Below, one piece after another: positions 13,225 to 13,991 of a DNA stretch of 13,991 nucleotides. The translations under genes were made by a program, and so were the position numbers. The DNA comes from an uncultured bacterium (GTDB lineage: Bacteria > Actinomycetota > Thermoleophilia > BMS3ABIN01): positions 1-13,991 of the forward strand of contig CAJVWY010000009.1 in the NCBI GenBank assembly GCA_913009925.1. The letters are read 5' to 3'. Below the pieces are notes generated by a model. It did no database searches and was not told the DNA's origin. It saw only the letters and a program-made list of their open reading frames with translations. Position 1 is the first letter of the stretch. Every line of letters begins with the position of its first letter.

Positions 13225-13812
13225 TTGAAAGTACCCAACATCCGAACCCTGCGTGAGTACCACCGTATCGCGCGCGTAGGTGAGATAGCGCGCCGGTATT
13301 TCGCCATGAACGCCTTCGACGGCGTGCTGATCATCCTCGGCGTGCTGGTGGGAAGCTACTTCGGCGGTGTCCGGGAGGCGGGTACCGTGGTGACGCTGGG
13401 CATGGCCGCCGCCTTCGCCATGGGCATATCCGGCTTCTATGGCGCCTACGTGACGGAGAAGGCCGAACGGCGGCGCTCCCTGACCGAGCTGGAAGAATCC
13501 ACGTTGTGCGATCTTTCCGACACCGACATCGCCCATGCCTCCATCTACGCCACCATCGTCGTCTCGCTGATCGACGGCCTCTCCCCTTCCGTGGCGGCGG
13601 CTGTCGCCGTCTCTCCCTTTTTCCTGGGCGACGCCATCCATATAACATCGGCGTACTATGCAGCCGTAATCATCGCCTTCATCGAGCTTTTCGCCCTGGG
13701 CGCCTACCTGGGGTCCACATCACGCGATAGCATAATCATCTCCGGTGCAAAGATGGCATTCGCCGGGGTCATCTGCGTAGCTGTGGCCTATCTCCTGGGC
13801 GGGGCGGCCTGA
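13225..13812 (+). CDS. VIT/TIGR00267-type small membrane protein
   Basis: This is a 195-residue membrane protein with about five hydrophobic segments (about 32-48, 54-75, 106-135, 140-164, 172-192). FDGVLIILGVLVG (31-43) and SGFYGAYVTEKAERR (69-83), with an acidic loop TELEEST after the second span, match the vacuolar iron transporter-like (VIT1/CCC1) superfamily and especially the short TIGR00267 group known from archaea. Proteins of the superfamily move Fe(II) or Mn(II); transport by this subgroup is unproven. The start is the TTG at 13225, with AGAGGAAAG about 14 bases upstream, which is far; the residues before the first span are basic, as expected on the cytoplasmic side. It is probably co-transcribed with the DUF211 gene and the helicase gene, which begins 1 base after this stop. 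Confidence 0.85.
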   Translation: MKVPNIRTLREYHRIARVGEIARRYFAMNAFDGVLIILGVLVGSYFGGVREAGTVVTLGMAAAFAMGISGFYGAYVTEKAERRRSLTELEESTLCDLSDTDIAHASIYATIVVSLIDGLSPSVAAAVAVSPFFLGDAIHITSAYYAAVIIAFIELFALGAYLGSTSRDSIIISGAKMAFAGVICVAVAYLLGGAA

Positions 13813-13813
13813 T

Positions 13814-13991
13814 ATGGGACCGGCGGCCATGGATCTGCTGGCGGACCTGAACGAACCGCAACGTCAGGCGGTCACCTGCCCGGGCGGCCCCCTGCAGGTG
13901 CTCGCGGGCGCCGGCAGCGGCAAGACCCGCGTGCTAACCTACCGCGTGGCCTGGCTCATCGCTTCGGCAGGCGTATCTCCCCAGGAGATAC
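13814..13991 (+). CDS. UvrD/PcrA-family DNA helicase, N-terminal fragment (cut by window edge)
   Basis: Fifty-nine codons are visible before the window ends. LNEPQRQAV (residues about 12-20) is the Q-motif region, and LAGAGSGKTRVLTYRVAWLI contains the Walker A loop AGAGSGKT, both typical of superfamily 1A helicases (UvrD, PcrA, Rep). These act in nucleotide excision and mismatch repair and in replication restart. Start options are ATG 13814, one base after the upstream stop, or the in-frame ATG 13829, which gives MDLLADLNEPQ, closer to common family starts. I use the former. The rest of the gene, and so the subfamily, is out of view. Confidence 0.93.
   Translation, partial: MGPAAMDLLADLNEPQRQAVTCPGGPLQVLAGAGSGKTRVLTYRVAWLIASAGVSPQEI

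Noticed and set aside
1..13991. tRNA, rRNA, CRISPR arrays, insertion sequences or phage genes
   Set aside because: No cloverleaf-like sequence, rRNA motif, regularly spaced repeats, transposase or integrase motifs were found on either strand by reading.

Overview
The window is about 14 kb of GC-rich (roughly 60% by eye), densely packed bacterial chromosome. A peptidoglycan-type Mur ligase and two M23-type envelope proteins indicate a walled bacterium. The layout of the first M23 protein (HRGID, then PLHFG, then YLNPL) resembles a set of actinobacterial M23 proteins. DUF211 and the small VIT-type membrane protein are families I know mainly from archaea. My best guess is a deep-branching Actinomycetota or Chloroflexota lineage, probably anaerobic, but the sequence alone does not settle it. 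I see no rRNA, tRNA, CRISPR array or insertion sequence.

Layout. Bases 1-3570 (minus strand) hold an AI-2E family permease, a MurE-like ligase with its own terminator, and a secreted M23-domain protein that runs off the left edge. Bases 3571-3779 are a divergent promoter region with three CATATAATAC repeats. Bases 3780-5368 (plus) hold a membrane-anchored M23-like protein and an MTAP/PNP-like phosphorylase that overlap by 4 bases. Bases 5371-7279 (minus) hold archease followed by rtcB, an RNA-ligation pair. Bases 7280-7454 are a second divergent promoter region with a 15-base dyad inside the archease promoter and a strong promoter for the next operon.

Bases 7455-11601 (plus) are the centrepiece, a seven-gene sulfur operon: an IscR-like Rrf2 regulator (Cys92/98/104), cysteine synthase, TusA, a MoaD/ThiS-like sulfur carrier, a MoeB/ThiF-type E1 enzyme, a JAMM (M67) metalloprotease and LarE. 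The content resembles the mycobacterial CysM-CysO-Mec protein-thiocarboxylate route to cysteine. It adds a TusA relay, a carrier whose glycines are masked by four extra residues, and a LarE sulfur transferase that spends its own cysteine. A small NIL-domain protein (minus, 11619-11858) and cysE (plus, 11986-12798) follow; CysE supplies O-acetylserine and ends in Gly-Ile, as expected for docking to CysK.

Bases 12891-13991 (plus) hold a DUF211 protein, a VIT/TIGR00267-type membrane protein and the start of a UvrD/PcrA helicase cut by the window edge.

The main observations are the composite sulfur-carrier operon with its Fe-S type regulator, the masked carrier tail next to a JAMM protease, and a group of envelope and nucleoside enzymes (MurE-like, two M23, MTAP-like) that lack canonical active-site residues.
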